From: Chloroflexota bacterium
GTDB lineage: Bacteria > Chloroflexota > Anaerolineae > Anaerolineales > DRKV01
NCBI GenBank assembly: GCA_011051635.1
Contig: DRKV01000037.1
Span: 1 to 6,359, forward strand
Reading direction: 5' to 3'
DNA: 6,359 bases
The position numbers and the translations under genes are program-made. Below the pieces are notes generated by a model that saw only the letters and a list, made by a program, of their open reading frames with translations, was not told the DNA's origin and did not search any database. Shown piece after piece: positions 4,938 to 6,359 of the stretch (positions are counted from its first letter, which is position 1; each line of letters opens with the position of its first letter).

Positions 4938-6350
4938 TTACGGCCCCTTGAAAGTCACATCGGCGGGCATACCGGGTTTGAGTTTGCCGCCGCTTTCTGC
5001 GATGCTCAGTTTGACGGCGTACACCGTGTTGACGCGCTCCTCTTTGGTCTGCACGTTGCGGGGGGTGTACTCGGCCCGGTCGGAGATGGCGACCACTTTG
5101 GCCGGGAAGGTCTCCTCGGGGAAGGAGTCAACCCGCAGGGTGGCCGCCTGCCCCAGGGAAATCTCTCCGTAGCGGTTTTCGGGCAGATAGACGGTCACGC
5201 TCAGGTCGGTCAGACGCGCCAGAGTGAGCGCTCCGACGCCGGGCTGCAAGACCTCGCCGACTTCTATGCTTCGGGTGGTGATGACGCCGTCCGCGGAGGC
5301 GGAGAGGGTCAATTTGTCCCGCTGCACCTGGGCGGCATCCAGGGCGGCCTGGGCTTCGGCCAGCCCCTTCTCGGCCTGGGTGACGGCAGCCTCCGCCTGG
5401 GAGAGGCCCGCCTGCGCCTGGGCGACGCCAGCCTGGGCCTGCCTGACCGCGGCGCTGGCGGCGCGCACATCGGGGGAATCGGCGCCGGTCTGGAGGGCTT
5501 CCAGACGGTCGAGGGCCAGTTCGTAACGCTCCTGGGCGACGGAAAGGCGGGCGCGGGCTTCCCGCAAATCCTGGGCGGCCTGCGTGGAGAGCAACTGGTC
5601 GTAATCCAGTTGGGCGGCATCCAGTTCGGCTTTGGCCGAGTCGTAGAGGGTTTGGACGTAGTCGCTGATGTCTTCTTTGTTCTTCTGCGAAATTTCGCGC
5701 TCCATCAGGCTCTGGGCGACCCGGAAAGCGGCCTGCGCCTTGACCAGCCGCTCCTCGGCGGCGCGTACCTCGGCGGCGTTGGAAGCGTCCAGGGCGCTCT
5801 GGTAGTTCCTGCGTTCGGCCTCGAGGGCCTCTTGCGCCTGGCGGACTTCATCCTGGGCGGCCTGCAATTTTTCCTGGCGGGTGAAGTACCACAAGGGCAG
5901 GTCGAACTCGGCGGGCGGGTCTTCTTTCCACATCTCGGCGCGGTCGGGTTCTTCGGCGGCGCGGGCGTCTTGGAGGGTCAGGTCGTACTGCGCCTGGGCG
6001 GCCTCCACTCCGGCCTGGGCGGCTTCCAGGTCGGCCTGGGCCAGGTCGCGGCTGGTTTTGGCGGCTTCCAGGGCAGCCTGCGCCGCACCCACCGCGGCCT
6101 GAGCCTGCCGGTACTGAGCCTCCAGCAGGTCGTTCTGCAGGCGGAAGAGCGGGTCGCCGGCTTTGACGGAATCCCCTTCGGAGACGAAAATCTCCGCCAC
6201 CACCCCGCCCACTTCGGGGGCGATGGTGATTTCGGGAGCCTCGATAATGCCGGAGGCCTCCAGGGGAGCGGTCTTCCTGGCGGGCGTCCCGTTGCAGGCG
6301 GTCAGGGCGAGGGAGAAAATGAGGGCGAGGAGGGTGAATTTGCGTAACAT
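4938..6350 (-). CDS. HlyD/YbhG-like membrane fusion lipoprotein with long coiled coil
   Basis: Adaptor subunit of an efflux or secretion transporter, 470 residues. The N-terminus is a lipoprotein signal with lipobox L-T-A-C (Cys19). Residues 33-73 form the first half of the barrel-sandwich (lipoyl-like) domain, with P-E-V-G-G-V-V and V-S-E-G-D-S-V-K-A-G-D-P-L. Residues 75-345 are mostly Ala/Gln/Glu-rich coiled coil. Residues 346-380 close the sandwich (S-A-D-G-V-I-T-T-R, V-G-E-V-L-Q-P-G). A beta-barrel follows, ending with T-P-R-N-V-Q-T-K-E-E-R-V-N (429-441), a signature of YbhG-type adaptors that work with ABC-2 exporters, and L-K-P-G-M-P-A-D-V. A Pro/Trp-rich break at about 133-158 interrupts the first coiled arm. 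The probable hairpin tip near 210-222 has Arg210 and Ser221 spaced as in the TolC-contact motif, but Ser214 in place of its Leu. Start fixed by GGAGG four bases upstream. Partner transporter genes are not in the window. Confidence 0.92.
   Translation of the reverse strand: MLRKFTLLALIFSLALTACNGTPARKTAPLEASGIIEAPEITIAPEVGGVVAEIFVSEGDSVKAGDPLFRLQNDLLEAQYRQAQAAVGAAQAALEAAKTSRDLAQADLEAAQAGVEAAQAQYDLTLQDARAAEEPDRAEMWKEDPPAEFDLPLWYFTRQEKLQAAQDEVRQAQEALEAERRNYQSALDASNAAEVRAAEERLVKAQAAFRVAQSLMEREISQKNKEDISDYVQTLYDSAKAELDAAQLDYDQLLSTQAAQDLREARARLSVAQERYELALDRLEALQTGADSPDVRAASAAVRQAQAGVAQAQAGLSQAEAAVTQAEKGLAEAQAALDAAQVQRDKLTLSASADGVITTRSIEVGEVLQPGVGALTLARLTDLSVTVYLPENRYGEISLGQAATLRVDSFPEETFPAKVVAISDRAEYTPRNVQTKEERVNTVYAVKLSIAESGGKLKPGMPADVTFKGP
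5322..5447 (-). repeat. Six imperfect 21-bp units encoding exact heptads
   Basis: These bases encode residues 302-343 of the membrane fusion protein, six consecutive 7-residue units beginning V-R-Q-A-Q-A-G, V-A-Q-A-Q-A-G, L-S-Q-A-E-A-A, V-T-Q-A-E-K-G, L-A-E-A-Q-A-A and L-D-A-A-Q-V-Q. A Val or Leu leads each unit, giving an uninterrupted coiled-coil stripe. At DNA level the units share the word GCCTGGG or close variants on the plus strand. A similar, more diverged run encodes residues 87-122 on the opposite arm. Confidence 0.7.
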
Positions 6351-6359
6351 GGTTCCTCC
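6351..6359 (-). promoter_or_regulatory. Ribosome binding site of the membrane fusion protein gene
   Basis: GGAGG (minus strand of 6359-6355) lies four bases before the ATG at 6350. It is the last thing visible, so the promoter or any upstream operon partner is outside the window. Confidence 0.8.

Noticed and set aside
4860..6347. 495-residue plus-strand open frame antisense to the membrane fusion gene
   Set aside because: Its Gly/Leu/Val-rich repeats are the reverse reading of the Ala/Gln heptads; no start signal or family resemblance.

Overview
The window holds four complete genes and the first codons of a fifth. All lie on the minus strand, so the layout is read here from high to low coordinates. 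The DNA is GC-rich and the starts are mostly marked by strong GGAGG ribosome sites. The sugar-binding lipoprotein has a Val/Glu/Thr linker of the VEKVVTQEV type just after its lipid-anchored cysteine. Such linkers are typical of Chloroflexota (Anaerolineae and relatives), so I infer a member of that phylum, most of which are regarded as monoderm. This rests on protein style only, not on a marker gene.

Right part (4886-6359): a HlyD/YbhG-like membrane fusion lipoprotein with a very long coiled coil, ended by a strong hairpin terminator at 4886-4921. It is a separate unit from the sugar operon. Any partner ATPase or permease would lie beyond the right edge or elsewhere.

Middle and left (113-4802): a sugar-uptake operon in the order LacI-family regulator, solute-binding lipoprotein, MalF-type permease, MalG-type permease. 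The regulator has a near-consensus promoter (TTGACA, 17-bp spacer, TACAAT). One perfect 14-bp palindrome, CCAAAACGTTTTGG, lies inside the -35/-10 spacer. An identical copy lies about 33 bp downstream, and a different palindrome, GAAACCGGTTTC, sits over the predicted transcription start. This points to tight autoregulation, and since I see no such operator before the binding-protein gene, probably to control of the whole operon from one site. A stem-loop without a T-tract separates the binding-protein and permease genes, as is common where binding protein is made in excess. No ABC ATPase is encoded, so a shared MalK/MsmX-type ATPase is presumed. The operon ends at a hairpin plus T-rich tract (45-82).

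Left edge (1-28): directly after that terminator, a ribosome site and ATG open a new reading frame (MRIGFVATR) that runs off the window.

I see no RNA gene, CRISPR array, insertion sequence or phage gene. The window is mostly a well-formed but ordinary carbohydrate ABC operon. The parts most worth a second look are the three-palindrome promoter, the odd 153-bp leader before the binding-protein gene, and the long interrupted coiled coil of the membrane fusion protein.
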